DNA of 64,000 nt from Streptomyces olivaceus (GTDB lineage Bacteria > Actinomycetota > Actinomycetes > Streptomycetales > Streptomycetaceae): NCBI RefSeq assembly GCF_000721235.1, contig NZ_JOFH01000035.1, forward strand, positions 1 to 64,000, given 5' to 3'. The position numbers and the translations under genes were made by a program. The notes below the pieces were generated by a model. The model was not told the DNA's origin, searched no databases, and saw nothing but the letters and a program-made list of their open reading frames with translations. Shown here in pieces: positions 49,806-58,441 of the stretch. Positions within the stretch are counted from its first letter, which is position 1; every line of letters begins with the position of its first letter.

Positions 49806-50690
49806 TCAGATCAGCCTAGCGGCTTCCAGGGCGGTGCGGATGCGCTCGCGTTCGGCGTCCGTGGCGGGCCGGAACGGACGGCGCGGCAGGCCGGGCGAGC
49901 GGCCCTGGAGTTCGAGGGCGGCCTTCAGGGTGGCGGGCAGGTTCGGGGCGTCGATCGCCCGCCAGACGGTGAGGATGCGCTCGTGCAGCTCCAGCGCCTT
50001 GGTGTGGTCGCCGGCCTGGACGGCGTCCCACAGCTCGACGCTGAGGCGCGGCGTGACGGTGGGGATGGCGGCGAGAGCTCCGTGGGCGCCCATGACGAAC
50101 GCCGGGTAGTGCAGGTCGTCGAGGGCGGCCAGCACGGTGAACCGGTCGCGCATGCGGTGCAGCAGGTCGGCGAGGAGGTGGATGTCGCCGCCGGACTGCT
50201 TGATGGCGGTGACCTGCGGGACGTCGCGCAGCATCTCGATGGTGTCCACCGGGACCAGCGCCCAGGGCACCACGTTGTACAGCACGATCGGCAGGTCGGT
50301 GGCCTCGCCGATCTCGCGGTAGTGGGCGACGGTCTCCTCGGCCGAGGGCGCGAAGACGTAGTGGACGGGGGTCACCTGGAGCGCGTCGACGCCCGCCTCC
50401 TTCAGGGCGAGGGAGTAGCGCTTGGCCTGGGCGGTGGAGTTCTGGATGACGCCGCCGATGACCGGAACCCGACCGTCGACCTCGTCGACGACGGTGGCGC
50501 AGATGGCGACACTCTCCTCCAGGGAGAGCGTCTGGCCCTCGCCGGTGCTGCCGCAGGCGCAGATGGCGGTCACACCCTGGTCGAGGAGGTACTTGACCTC
50601 GCCGCGCAGCAGGTCGAGGTTGACCTGGTCGTTCTCGTCGAACGGCGTGACAACGGTGGAAATCATCCCGCCGAGCTGGACGTCCTTCAC
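49806..50690 (-). CDS. DHDPS/NAL-family lyase or dehydratase
   Basis: A 294-residue TIM-barrel enzyme of the dihydrodipicolinate synthase / N-acetylneuraminate lyase family. It shows GSTGEGQTLSLEE (carboxylate-binding loop), QVTPVHYVFAPS, the catalytic Tyr in LYNVVPWALVP and the Schiff-base Lys in TAIKQSGGD. True lysine-pathway DapA is normally elsewhere. With a ketoglutarate-semialdehyde dehydrogenase in the same transcript, it probably dehydrates or deaminates a 2-keto-3-deoxy acid or a hydroxy-pyrroline acid to the semialdehyde; an aldolase role is also possible. Start GTG 50690 is chosen for GGGAGG 5 nt upstream. An operator-like palindrome lies 45 bp before it. Confidence 0.9.
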   Translation of the reverse strand: MKDVQLGGMISTVVTPFDENDQVNLDLLRGEVKYLLDQGVTAICACGSTGEGQTLSLEESVAICATVVDEVDGRVPVIGGVIQNSTAQAKRYSLALKEAGVDALQVTPVHYVFAPSAEETVAHYREIGEATDLPIVLYNVVPWALVPVDTIEMLRDVPQVTAIKQSGGDIHLLADLLHRMRDRFTVLAALDDLHYPAFVMGAHGALAAIPTVTPRLSVELWDAVQAGDHTKALELHERILTVWRAIDAPNLPATLKAALELQGRSPGLPRRPFRPATDAERERIRTALEAARLI

Positions 50691-50734
50691 ATGCGCCTCC
50701 CGGGTATTGCCGCAATCAGAGTGCGGATGTAATG

Positions 50735-50748
50735 TCTGATGCATCAGA
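50735..50748. promoter_or_regulatory. Putative GntR operator 2
   Basis: TCTGATGCATCAGA, a perfect 14-bp palindrome in the divergent region between the DHDPS-family gene and the MHS-dhaKL operon. It shares its CTGAT/ATCAG half-sites with 49784-49795. Confidence 0.7.
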
Positions 50749-50863
50749 TGTTAGCACGAGGTCCTGCCTCAGCAGAACCACCGCTTTCCGGACACGGCCC
50801 GCTCTCCCACACTGAGGGGAGGTCCTACCGTGTCGTCCGAGCCGCCATCGCAATGGAGCGAGC

Positions 50864-52219
50864 ATGCCCCAACCGGCCGCTACACCCGCTTCCCGGGAGA
50901 CCTCCCTGCGCAAGGTCGTCACGGCCAGCGCCCTGGGAACCACCGTCGAGTACTACGACTTCACGCTGTACGCGACCACCGCAGCTCTCGTCTTCGACAA
51001 GATCTTCTTCCCCGACGCCTCTCCCCTGGTGGGCACCCTCGCCGCCTTCGCCACGTACTTCGTCGGGTACGCCGCCCGGCCGCTGGGCGGCATCCTCTTC
51101 GGGCACTTCGGCGACCGCCTGGGCCGCAAGAACGTCCTGATCATCACCATGCTCATGATGGGCATCGGCACGTTCGCGATCGGCCTGCTGCCCTCCTACG
51201 ACAGCATCGGCATCGCGGCACCGATCCTGCTGGTCCTGATCCGGCTGATCCAGGGCCTCGGCATGGGCGGGGAGTACGGCGGCGGCGTCCTGATGGCCCT
51301 GGAGTACAGCCCCCGCTCCCGCCAGGGCTTCTTCACCTCACTGGTGCACATCGGCACCCCGGCCGGCGTCCTGATACCGGTGGGCCTGGTCACCGTCCTG
51401 GACTCCACCCTGCCCTCGGGCTCCTACGACTCCTGGGCCTGGCGCCTGCCGTTCCTCGCCAGCATCCTCCTGGTCGGCGTCGGCATCTGGATGCGGCTGC
51501 ACGTGACCGAGAGCCCCGAGTTCGTGAGGATGCGCGAGGACCGCGAGGTGCAGAGCCTGCCGGTGAAGCAGGTCCTCACCCGCCGGCCGGCCACCGTCGT
51601 CTTCTCCGTGCTGGCCAAGATCGCCGAGAGCGGTCTGTTCAACATCTACTACGTGGTGGCCATCACCTACGTCACCACGGAGCTCGACCTCGCCAAGGGC
51701 CCCGTCCTGCTCGCCGTGCTCATCGCCTGCGCCGTCGAGTGCTTCACGCTGCCCTACTTCGGTGCGCTCTCCGACCGCATCGGCCGGCGCAAGGTGTACA
51801 TCTTCGGCGCGGCCTTCCAGGCCGTCCTCGCCCTGCCGTTCTTCCTCCTGATCGAGACCGGCCAGTTCTGGGGCTACGCCGTCGGCATGACGCTGGGACT
51901 CGGCGTCGGACACGCCGCGATGTACGGCGCGCAGGGCGCGCTGTTCGCCAACCTGTACCCGGTCAACGTCCGCTACACCGGCCTGTCCGTGACCCAGCAG
52001 ATCGGCGCCACCCTCGGCGGCGGGCTCTCCCCGCTCATCGGCACCGCCCTGCTGTCCGCGGCCGGCGGACACTGGTCGTGGCTGATCGCCTACTGCGTCG
52101 GAGTCGCCGTCCTCTCCGGTCTGGCCACCACCCGGCTCAAGGCCGGTGAGGCGCCCCAACCCGCCCTGCCCGCAACGGACCACACCCCGCACCGCGCCGA
52201 AAGGACCCAGGTCTCGTGA
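50864..52219 (+). CDS. MHS-family major facilitator (metabolite:proton symporter)
   Basis: A 451-residue, 12-helix transporter of the metabolite:H+ symporter subfamily: LGTTVEYYDFTLYATTAALVF at helix 1, GHFGDRLGRKNVL (loop 2-3 motif) and RLIQGLGMGGEYGGGVLMALEY. Related proteins carry shikimate, alpha-ketoglutarate, proline/betaine or other small carboxylates. GGAGCGAGC precedes the ATG. Its stop codon overlaps dhaK (GTGA), so the three genes form one transcript. Its promoter faces the DHDPS gene across an operator-like palindrome. The cargo is probably what the lyase-dehydrogenase pair or the kinase consumes. Confidence 0.92.
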   Translation: MPQPAATPASRETSLRKVVTASALGTTVEYYDFTLYATTAALVFDKIFFPDASPLVGTLAAFATYFVGYAARPLGGILFGHFGDRLGRKNVLIITMLMMGIGTFAIGLLPSYDSIGIAAPILLVLIRLIQGLGMGGEYGGGVLMALEYSPRSRQGFFTSLVHIGTPAGVLIPVGLVTVLDSTLPSGSYDSWAWRLPFLASILLVGVGIWMRLHVTESPEFVRMREDREVQSLPVKQVLTRRPATVVFSVLAKIAESGLFNIYYVVAITYVTTELDLAKGPVLLAVLIACAVECFTLPYFGALSDRIGRRKVYIFGAAFQAVLALPFFLLIETGQFWGYAVGMTLGLGVGHAAMYGAQGALFANLYPVNVRYTGLSVTQQIGATLGGGLSPLIGTALLSAAGGHWSWLIAYCVGVAVLSGLATTRLKAGEAPQPALPATDHTPHRAERTQVS

Positions 52220-53223
52220 ATAGCCTGTTCCTTCCCTCCGAAAAGCCCGTCGAGGAGGCCCTGAGCGGCCTGGCCCTGGCCCATCCGGGGCTGCTCACCC
52301 TCCACGAGGACCCCCTCTACGTCACCGCCCGCGAACGGCATCCCGGCCGGCGTGTCGGGCTCGTCTCCGGCGGCGGCTCGGGCCACGAGCCGCTGCACAC
52401 CGGGTTCGTCGGCGCCGGGATGCTGGACGCCGCCGTTCCCGGCCGCGTCTTCGCCTCCCCGCACAACCGGCAGATCTACGAGGCGTCCAAGGCCGTCGCG
52501 GGCCCGGACGGCGTCCTGCACGTCGTCAAGAACTACACCGGCGACCGCATCAACTTCGGCATCGCCGCCGAGCGCCTGCGGGCCGACGGCATCCCCGTCG
52601 CCCGCGTCCTGATCGACGACGACCTCGCCACCGAGAGCGACGAGACCGCGACCGGCCGCCGCGGCACCGGCGCCACCGTGATCGTGGAGAAGCTGCTCGG
52701 AGGTGCCGCGGACGCCGGCGCCGGACTCGACGAGCTGGCCGGACTCGGCGCCCGGATCGCCGCGGCCTCCCGCAGCGTCGCGGTCGCCGCACGCGCCCAG
52801 ACCTCGCCCGCGCGGGGCGGGGAGGCGTTCCCCCTGCCGGCCGGCACCCTCGAGTACGGCGTCGGCATCCACGGCGAGCGCGCCGCCACCACCGTGGAGC
52901 ACCCCGGCTTCGAGCAGCTAGTCGACCGCATGACGCACCAGGTCGCCGACGCGCTGCCGGCCGGCGCCCGGTCCGTCCTCCTGCTCGTGGGCGGCCTCGG
53001 GGCGACCACGCTGCTGGAGCTGCACGCCGTGCACGCGCGGGTGTCCCGGCTGCTCGGCGAGCGCGGCCTGGACGTGGCCGGCCGCCTCGTCGGCACCTAC
53101 GTCCCCGCGCTCGACATGAGCGGCTTCTCCCTCACCATGACCGCCCTGCGCGACGACTGGGCCGCCCACTGGCACGCCCCCGCCCGCACCGTCGCCTTCC
53201 CCGCACAGGAGGCCGTCCGATGA
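52216..53223 (+). CDS. dhaK: Dihydroxyacetone kinase subunit DhaK
   Basis: A 335-residue DhaK. It has the substrate-binding GGGSGHEPLHTGFVG and the active-site His in YGVGIHGERAA that forms a covalent hemiaminal with dihydroxyacetone. The GTG start overlaps the symporter stop. DhaK works with DhaL, encoded next, and in PTS-type systems with DhaM, which is absent here. The pair may therefore use a DhaM from elsewhere or ATP directly, or phosphorylate a related ketose rather than dihydroxyacetone itself. Confidence 0.93.
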   Translation: MNSLFLPSEKPVEEALSGLALAHPGLLTLHEDPLYVTARERHPGRRVGLVSGGGSGHEPLHTGFVGAGMLDAAVPGRVFASPHNRQIYEASKAVAGPDGVLHVVKNYTGDRINFGIAAERLRADGIPVARVLIDDDLATESDETATGRRGTGATVIVEKLLGGAADAGAGLDELAGLGARIAAASRSVAVAARAQTSPARGGEAFPLPAGTLEYGVGIHGERAATTVEHPGFEQLVDRMTHQVADALPAGARSVLLLVGGLGATTLLELHAVHARVSRLLGERGLDVAGRLVGTYVPALDMSGFSLTMTALRDDWAAHWHAPARTVAFPAQEAVR

Positions 53224-53861
53224 CCACCGACCCGAGCCTCGTGCTGCGCACCTACGCCGACGCCGCGCACACCGCCTACGAGACGCTCACCGCGCTGGAC
53301 CAGCTCTCCGGCGACGGCGACTTCGGCGACAACCTCTGCGAGGGCCTCGACCGGGTCACCGGCGCCCTCGACACCCATCCGGACGAACCGCCCTTCGCCG
53401 TGGCGGCGGCCGTGTTCCTCGACGAGGTCGGCGGCACCAGCGGCCCCCTGATCGGCCTGCTCTTCCAGGAGCTGGCACGGGCGCACGCGGCGGCTCCCGG
53501 CCAGGACGCCTGGCCCACCGGGATCCACGAGGGCCTGGCGGCGATCCAGCGCGTCGGCGAGGCCGAACCCGGCGACCGCACGATGGTCGACGCCCTCGTC
53601 CCCGCCCGGGACGCCCTCCGGTCGGGGGCCGGCGCCCGGGAGACGGCCCAGGCCGCCCTGGAGGGCGCACGGTCCACCGCCGCACTGCGCGCCCGCCGCG
53701 GACGCGCCTCCTACGTCGGGGAGCGCGCGGTCGGCCACCCGGACCCCGGCGCCCTCGGCGTCGCCCTGCTGTTCTGGTCCCGCGCCCGGGCCGACGGCCA
53801 GGCACCCGGCGAGCTGACGGACCACCTGCCGGACCTGCCGGCGGAGGCACCGCCGAACTGA
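53220..53861 (+). CDS. dhaL: Dihydroxyacetone kinase subunit DhaL
   Basis: A 213-residue DhaL with the nucleotide/Mg-binding segment LDQLSGDGDFGDN (three Asp ligands retained; the usual His after GDGD is Phe), the GGTSGPLIGLLF loop and a C-terminal RASYVGERAVGHPDPGA. It carries the nucleotide phosphate donor for DhaK. The start overlaps the dhaK stop (ATGA), giving stoichiometric expression. The H-to-F change beside the Asp cluster is a departure from typical PTS-type DhaL and may mark a non-dihydroxyacetone branch. Confidence 0.92.
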   Translation: MTTDPSLVLRTYADAAHTAYETLTALDQLSGDGDFGDNLCEGLDRVTGALDTHPDEPPFAVAAAVFLDEVGGTSGPLIGLLFQELARAHAAAPGQDAWPTGIHEGLAAIQRVGEAEPGDRTMVDALVPARDALRSGAGARETAQAALEGARSTAALRARRGRASYVGERAVGHPDPGALGVALLFWSRARADGQAPGELTDHLPDLPAEAPPN

Positions 53862-54025
53862 CCGCGCAGAGCCGCCGGGCCGGACCGCGCAGCGGGGCGC
53901 CCGGCGACGGAACCGTCTCGGCGGACGTCTCGGCGATCGATCCGTGTCAGCGGCAGCCCGGCGATTGGAGAGCCTCAGCAGGCGACTCGACTCACCGGAC
54001 GACTCGACTCAGCAGGCGGCCCGCC

Positions 54026-54928
54026 TCAGCGGGCGGCCCTGCGGGTGAAGCGGCGCAGCCCGCGGCGGGTGGGCTTGAGGGGCTTGTCCTCGGGTGCCGC
54101 CGGCCCCGGACCACCCGGCGGAAGGGCCGCTGCGGCCGGGGCAGGGGACGGTTCCGGCTGGTCGCCGTGCGCGAGCCGGTTGCGCACGGCCTGGGCCATG
54201 GCCTGGTGGGACGGGTCCTGCAGCAGGCCCGCCTCGGACAGCCGCTCCCACATGTGCAGCAGTTCCTGCCCGCGGGTGGCGACCTGGCTCTCGTCGAACA
54301 GCCGCTGCCAGGCCGCGGTGGCGCGGGCCACCTCGGGCGCCGCCCGGTTCAGATCCGTACGGCAGCGGATCCGGGCCACGGTCAGCGCGAGGACGGTGGA
54401 GAGCATGTACTCGCCCCGCAGGAAGGCCAGGTACGCCTCGATCGCCCTCGCCTCCAGCGAGAGCTCGTCCTCCGCGCCCCTGCGCAGGGTGAGGTGCTCG
54501 CGCAGGGCGCTGGCGAGGACGAACGCGACGTGCAGTTCCTCGCGCTGAGCGTGCTGGATGATGCGCTCGACGCGGGCGAGCGGCGGGAACGACTCCTCCT
54601 CCGCGGCGGTGCGCTCACGCCCGGGCGGCAGGTCCTCCTCGTCGGCGATGGTCCGGCTGGAGCCGTCGGGGTGGACCCGCAGCCGTGCCACCTGCTGCAC
54701 GCTGCGGTCGATGACGGTGGCCGCGACCGGTGCCCGCAGGGTGCGCGCGAACATGGCGACGGCGTCGAGGATGGCCTCGTTGGGCGGCCGTGCGCCGCCC
54801 ATCTGCAGCAGGTGCCCGTTGACCACCGTCGACCCGTCCTCCGCCACGTAGGCGTCGAGCCGGATCAGCGGCGTGGCGCCGAGCACGGGCAGGTTGCCCT
54901 GGTCACGGGGGGTCAGCGAGTGGGTCAT
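54026..54928 (-). CDS. Conserved hypothetical protein coupled to NlpC/P60 gene
   Basis: A 300-residue protein I do not recognise. The N-terminal half looks globular with beta-strands (GATPLIRLDAYVAEDGSTVVNGHLLQM, VAATVIDRSVQQVARLRVHPDGS), the middle is helical (ILRRGAEDELSLEARAIEAYLAFLRGEYM-like region), and the last 50 residues are Pro/Ala-rich and then strongly basic (RRGLRRFTRRAAR). No signal peptide or membrane helix. It starts 4 nt after the stop of the NlpC/P60 hydrolase gene, with GGAG upstream, so the two are co-expressed and may act together at the cell envelope. That role is an inference from position only. Confidence 0.7.
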   Translation of the reverse strand: MTHSLTPRDQGNLPVLGATPLIRLDAYVAEDGSTVVNGHLLQMGGARPPNEAILDAVAMFARTLRAPVAATVIDRSVQQVARLRVHPDGSSRTIADEEDLPPGRERTAAEEESFPPLARVERIIQHAQREELHVAFVLASALREHLTLRRGAEDELSLEARAIEAYLAFLRGEYMLSTVLALTVARIRCRTDLNRAAPEVARATAAWQRLFDESQVATRGQELLHMWERLSEAGLLQDPSHQAMAQAVRNRLAHGDQPEPSPAPAAAALPPGGPGPAAPEDKPLKPTRRGLRRFTRRAAR

Positions 54929-54932
54929 GCGC

Positions 54933-56045
54933 TCAAGCTCCGGGTCGTACGACGCCCAGGACGGGCATGATGGCGACGGGCGCGGTCGTCACGCTGCGGC
55001 CGGGCCGCGGGGCGTGGACCATCTGTCCGCCTCCGATGTACATGCCCACGTGGGTGGCGCCGCTGTAGTAGATGATCAGGTCTCCGGGCCGGGCGGATGA
55101 CAGGCTCACCCGGCTCAGTCCCGCCCATTGTGCCTGGGAGGTACGGGGAATGGGACGGCCGGCCGCCGCCCAGGCCGCGGAGGTGAGTCCGGAGCAGTCG
55201 TACGACGAGGGCCCCACGGCGCCCCACACGTACGGCTTGCCGATCTGCGCCATGGCGAAGTCGACGGCCTTCCCGGCCGCTCCGCTGACCGGGGTCCCCC
55301 CGCCGTCACCGGGCCCGGGCCCGCTCGAACCTCCGTCACCGCCGCCACCGCCACCCCCGCCGCCGGAGGGGCCGGTCCACTTGTCCTCGGCCTCCTGGGC
55401 CCGCTCCTTCTCCAACTGTTCCAGTCTGCGGGTCTGTTCCTTCTCCAGTCCTGCTTCTATCCGCTCGGCCGCGGCGATCTTCTTCTCGATCTTCTCCTTC
55501 GAAGCCGCCTTGTCCGCGCGGCTCTTCTCCAGCTTCCGCAGTTCCTTGTCGGCCGCGTCGGTCTGGCCGTCCAGCTCCTTGCGGGCCGCCTCCTGGGTCT
55601 CGGCGACGTTGGCCACGCCCCGCATGGCCTGACGGGCCTGGGACGCCTCGTCGAGGGCCTGCTCGGGGTGGTCGCCGAGCAGCAACTGGATGCCGGTGGC
55701 GGCGAGATCGCCACCGCGGTACTGGGTACGTGCGGCCGCGCCGGCGAGGTCGCGCAGGCTCTCCACCCGCTTCTCGGCGCGCGTCAGGTCCTTGCGCAGC
55801 GACGCCAGCCGCTTCTCCTGCTTGGTGGCCTTCTCGTTGGCACCGTTGTACGCCTCGGTGGCGATCTCCGCCTCGTGGTAGAGACCGTCCAGTTCGTCGC
55901 GGATGTCCTCGATCGACCTGCCGTTCTGGGAGCCGGGGTCACCCGGGTCCGCGAAACTGGGGCCGGGGAACAGGGCTATCGCGCAGACAAGGGCCGTGGT
56001 GGCGCCCCGGGTTCGTGAGCGTCTGCCGCCGGTCGACACGTTCAT
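54933..56045 (-). CDS. Secreted NlpC/P60 peptidoglycan hydrolase
   Basis: A 370-residue protein with a signal peptide (TTALVCAIALFPGPSFA), a long coiled coil (residues about 35-230, rich in Lys, Glu and Ala), a flexible Gly/Ser/Asp linker and a C-terminal NlpC/P60 domain. The catalytic Cys is in YDCSGLTSAAW and the His in THVGMYIGGG. It is a D,L-endopeptidase cleaving peptide stems, with the coiled coil keeping it autoinhibited or docking it to partners as in RipA-type enzymes. ATG 56045 has GGAG 4 nt upstream. It forms a two-gene unit with the unknown protein that follows. Confidence 0.93.
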   Translation of the reverse strand: MNVSTGGRRSRTRGATTALVCAIALFPGPSFADPGDPGSQNGRSIEDIRDELDGLYHEAEIATEAYNGANEKATKQEKRLASLRKDLTRAEKRVESLRDLAGAAARTQYRGGDLAATGIQLLLGDHPEQALDEASQARQAMRGVANVAETQEAARKELDGQTDAADKELRKLEKSRADKAASKEKIEKKIAAAERIEAGLEKEQTRRLEQLEKERAQEAEDKWTGPSGGGGGGGGGDGGSSGPGPGDGGGTPVSGAAGKAVDFAMAQIGKPYVWGAVGPSSYDCSGLTSAAWAAAGRPIPRTSQAQWAGLSRVSLSSARPGDLIIYYSGATHVGMYIGGGQMVHAPRPGRSVTTAPVAIMPVLGVVRPGA

Positions 56046-56437
56046 GCTCTCCACATTTCAGAGGTCGCGAGCAGGCGGCTCAGACGGACGGCTGCCACCG
56101 CGGTCGCCACCACGGGTCGCGTGGAGGGCCGTTCGAGCCTTGAACACACTACCTTCCCCCGAACGGCCCACACCGACGGTCCCGGGCGTGTCGCCTTGCT
56201 CACAGGTAACTCTTCCACGGCCAAGGAGTAGTTGCACTCGATGTCATTGAGGGTGATCTTGGCGGAATACACCGTAGCGGCTCGGTTGACACCGTTCTCC
56301 CAGGTGCCACGTCGCCCGACTCGTCCTTGCGGATGTACTCATACTCGACCGACGTGCCGGGACTTGCGACGGCCAGGCCGGGCCCGGTCCGCCGGCATAC
56401 GACTTACGTGGGCACTCACACGAAGCGGACCGAGGCT
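56046..56437. other. Intergenic region upstream of the NlpC/P60 gene
   Basis: About 390 bp holding the leader of the NlpC/P60 transcript. I looked for a c-di-AMP (ydaO) riboswitch, which often precedes Streptomyces cell-wall hydrolases, and did not find its conserved core. No gene was recognised. Confidence 0.5.
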
Positions 56438-56465
56438 CCGGGGCGGGCATCGGAGCCCGCCCCGG
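56438..56465 (-). terminator. Terminator after the PASTA lipoprotein gene
   Basis: A perfect 11-bp stem (CCGGGGCGGGC / GCCCGCCCCGG) with a 6-nt loop, immediately after the stop codon of the PASTA gene. Confidence 0.85.
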
Positions 56466-57113
56466 TCAGCAGCTCTCGCCGAACTTGACGGTCTCGATCG
56501 TCACCGGCTGCCCGTCGAGCTTCGTCCCCGCCGCCGGGTCGGTCGAGCAGACCTGCCAGTTCGACTCCATGAGCACCATCCGGCCCTGCCCGGACACGTC
56601 GTTCACCGTAATGCTGGTGGAACCGTCGAGTGCCTGGCGGGCGACCTTGACGGACTTCCCCGTGAAGTCCGGCATGCTGGAACCGGCCTCCTCGGGCTCG
56701 GCCTGGTCACCACCCGCGGGGCAGGTCTCCTCGAGCTTGGCGGTGCCGAAGTCGACCTTCGTGTCCGTCGGGTGCGTGCCGGGCGTTGGGTTCTGCGAGC
56801 ACACCTTCCAGTTCCTGTCGAGGATCTGGTTGCGGCCCCGGCCGAGCGCGTCGTGGGACGTGAGGTGGTAGAAGCCGGCAGCCTGCGCCTCGTCCTGGGC
56901 GCTCTGCAGACCCTTGCCAACCATTTCGGGGAGCGTCGCTGTGGGCTCGGTGTCGGCCGAGGGTTGCTGAGTCGCCTCGTCGGCGCTGGTGGCCGGTGTC
57001 TCGAGGGTCGGCGTCTCGGGCTTGGCGTCCGTGCCGGCACCGGCCGTCGGGCCGCAGGCGGTGAGCGCGGCGAGCAACAGCGCGGCGGCTACCGAGGTAC
57101 GGGTGATGCGCAT
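56466..57113 (-). CDS. PASTA-domain lipoprotein
   Basis: A 215-residue exported lipoprotein. The signal ends in the lipobox L-T-A-C-G, so Cys20 is lipidated. A Thr/Pro/Ala-rich linker is followed by two PASTA-like repeats (PEMVGKGLQSAQDEAQAAGF and PDFTGKSVKVARQAL), each ending in a conserved W-K/Q-V-C-S segment. The extra Cys residues could form disulfides. PASTA repeats bind peptidoglycan fragments or penicillin-binding proteins. A stand-alone membrane-anchored PASTA protein is probably a cell-wall sensor or scaffold. Start ATG 57113 is set by the signal peptide. Confidence 0.85.
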   Translation of the reverse strand: MRITRTSVAAALLLAALTACGPTAGAGTDAKPETPTLETPATSADEATQQPSADTEPTATLPEMVGKGLQSAQDEAQAAGFYHLTSHDALGRGRNQILDRNWKVCSQNPTPGTHPTDTKVDFGTAKLEETCPAGGDQAEPEEAGSSMPDFTGKSVKVARQALDGSTSITVNDVSGQGRMVLMESNWQVCSTDPAAGTKLDGQPVTIETVKFGESC

Positions 57114-57391
57114 GGTGAACCCCAGGGAAGTTGCAGAAAAGAGTGATCCGCCGGGCGGACACCCGTCGACCAGTATGGAGCATCGTGCACTGGGTTCACA
57201 GGCCTTTCCTGGAAAGCTGACGTGCACTCCTGTCCTGTCGCATGCGGGGCACTTGAGCTCTGAACCGGCTCGAGACCGAACGCTGGGGTGGGGAGGGGCC
57301 GATGGAGAATGACACGCTGGAGTACTCACAGCCGACGGGCAGCGGTGGCAGCACCCCGCCACCCCTGCCCGGCGTCACTCGCCGCAGGCCG

Positions 57392-58441
57392 TCACTCGCC
57401 ACCGCTGAGTTCCTGGGCGCGGTCCAGGACACCTTCTGCCAGTCCCCGGAACTCGCGGTAGCACGTCTGCACGTACTTCTGAGTACTGCCGAGCGCGCCG
57501 TCGGCGGCCTTCAAGTCGAACATGGGCTTTCTGGCGTCGTGGGCGAGTGGCATGAGACTGCGGTAGTTGCGGAGCGTCGCGATGCGGTGCCGGTCCTCAC
57601 CGGAGACCGGCGCTCCCTCGCCCAGCACCGCCGCCGAGTAGACCCAGGGGATGCGCTCCAGCCACCGCTCGTAGGCCTTCACCGGCCTGTCGAGCCGCAT
57701 CTCCGGCTGCATGATCACGTAGCCGAGCGGACGCATCTGCGCACGGGGCGCGGAGAAGCCGCCCGGGACACGCGGCAGGACGAGTTGCTGCCAGTCTCTG
57801 CGCCAGTCGCGCAGGGTGGGACCGAGGTTGCTGAGACCCTTGAGGGAGAAGAGGTCGGCCGCGAGCGGCATGAGCACGTTGTCCGCAGCGATCAGCGCCG
57901 CCCGGTTGATCGCGCCAAGGTTGGGCCCGACGTCGATCAGGACGAGGTCAGCGCCGGTTTCATCGGCCGCCTGCTCCACGACACGGTGGAAGGCCGTGGT
58001 AGTGCGAATTGCCGCGATGTCACCCGCGAACGTCTTGAACCATTCACTGGAGAGCTTGTCCTCGAAGCGGCTGAGGTCGAGGCTTCCGGCCAGCAGCCAG
58101 AGATCCGGCTGAAGCTCGGCGGGCTCGATGGGGGCGACGTCCCCCGTGCCCTCCAGGATGGGGCGTACCGCGTCGGCGATCGTCTGCCCGTTGCGTACCC
58201 GTCCGGTGCCGGGCAGAGCCGAGGGCGCCGCCCCCTGAGCGATCAGCTCGGACTCGTTGTTCCAGAGTTCCTCGATCTCGGTCTCGTCGAGGCACATCGA
58301 GGTGAGGTTCGCCTGGGGGTCGAGGTCGACAGCCAGAACCGTCAGGCCCAGCCTGCGGAACATGTGGGCCAGGTGATAGGTCAGAGTCGTCTTTCCCACC
58401 CCGCCCTTGTTGTTGAAGAGCGCAATCGACGTCCGGTTCAT
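57392..58441 (-). CDS. ParA-family ATPase
   Basis: A 349-residue ParA/MinD-type ATPase: deviant Walker A NNKGGVGKTT, switch I near AVDLDPQANLTSM and Walker B LVLIDVGPNLG. No ParB gene or parS cluster lies nearby, so this is an accessory ParA. Its ATG overlaps the stop of the AlbA/Schlafen gene (ATGA), so the two are made together. The C-terminal region is longer than in chromosomal ParA. It may position or regulate the partner protein; a plasmid or element origin is possible. Confidence 0.92.
   Translation of the reverse strand: MNRTSIALFNNKGGVGKTTLTYHLAHMFRRLGLTVLAVDLDPQANLTSMCLDETEIEELWNNESELIAQGAAPSALPGTGRVRNGQTIADAVRPILEGTGDVAPIEPAELQPDLWLLAGSLDLSRFEDKLSSEWFKTFAGDIAAIRTTTAFHRVVEQAADETGADLVLIDVGPNLGAINRAALIAADNVLMPLAADLFSLKGLSNLGPTLRDWRRDWQQLVLPRVPGGFSAPRAQMRPLGYVIMQPEMRLDRPVKAYERWLERIPWVYSAAVLGEGAPVSGEDRHRIATLRNYRSLMPLAHDARKPMFDLKAADGALGSTQKYVQTCYREFRGLAEGVLDRAQELSGGE

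Noticed and set aside
49806..50690. Assignment as a hydroxyproline-pathway deaminase
   Set aside because: The fold and neighbouring semialdehyde dehydrogenase allow it, but no hydroxyproline epimerase or dehydrogenase gene is present and the sequence motifs do not decide between deaminase, dehydratase and aldolase.
53862..54025. Short GACTCGACTCA-like repeats between dhaL and the next gene
   Set aside because: Only two imperfect copies are present and they have no clear regulatory or structural pattern.
56046..56437. c-di-AMP (ydaO) riboswitch upstream of the NlpC/P60 gene
   Set aside because: The region was read on the minus strand and the conserved core elements of that riboswitch were not found.
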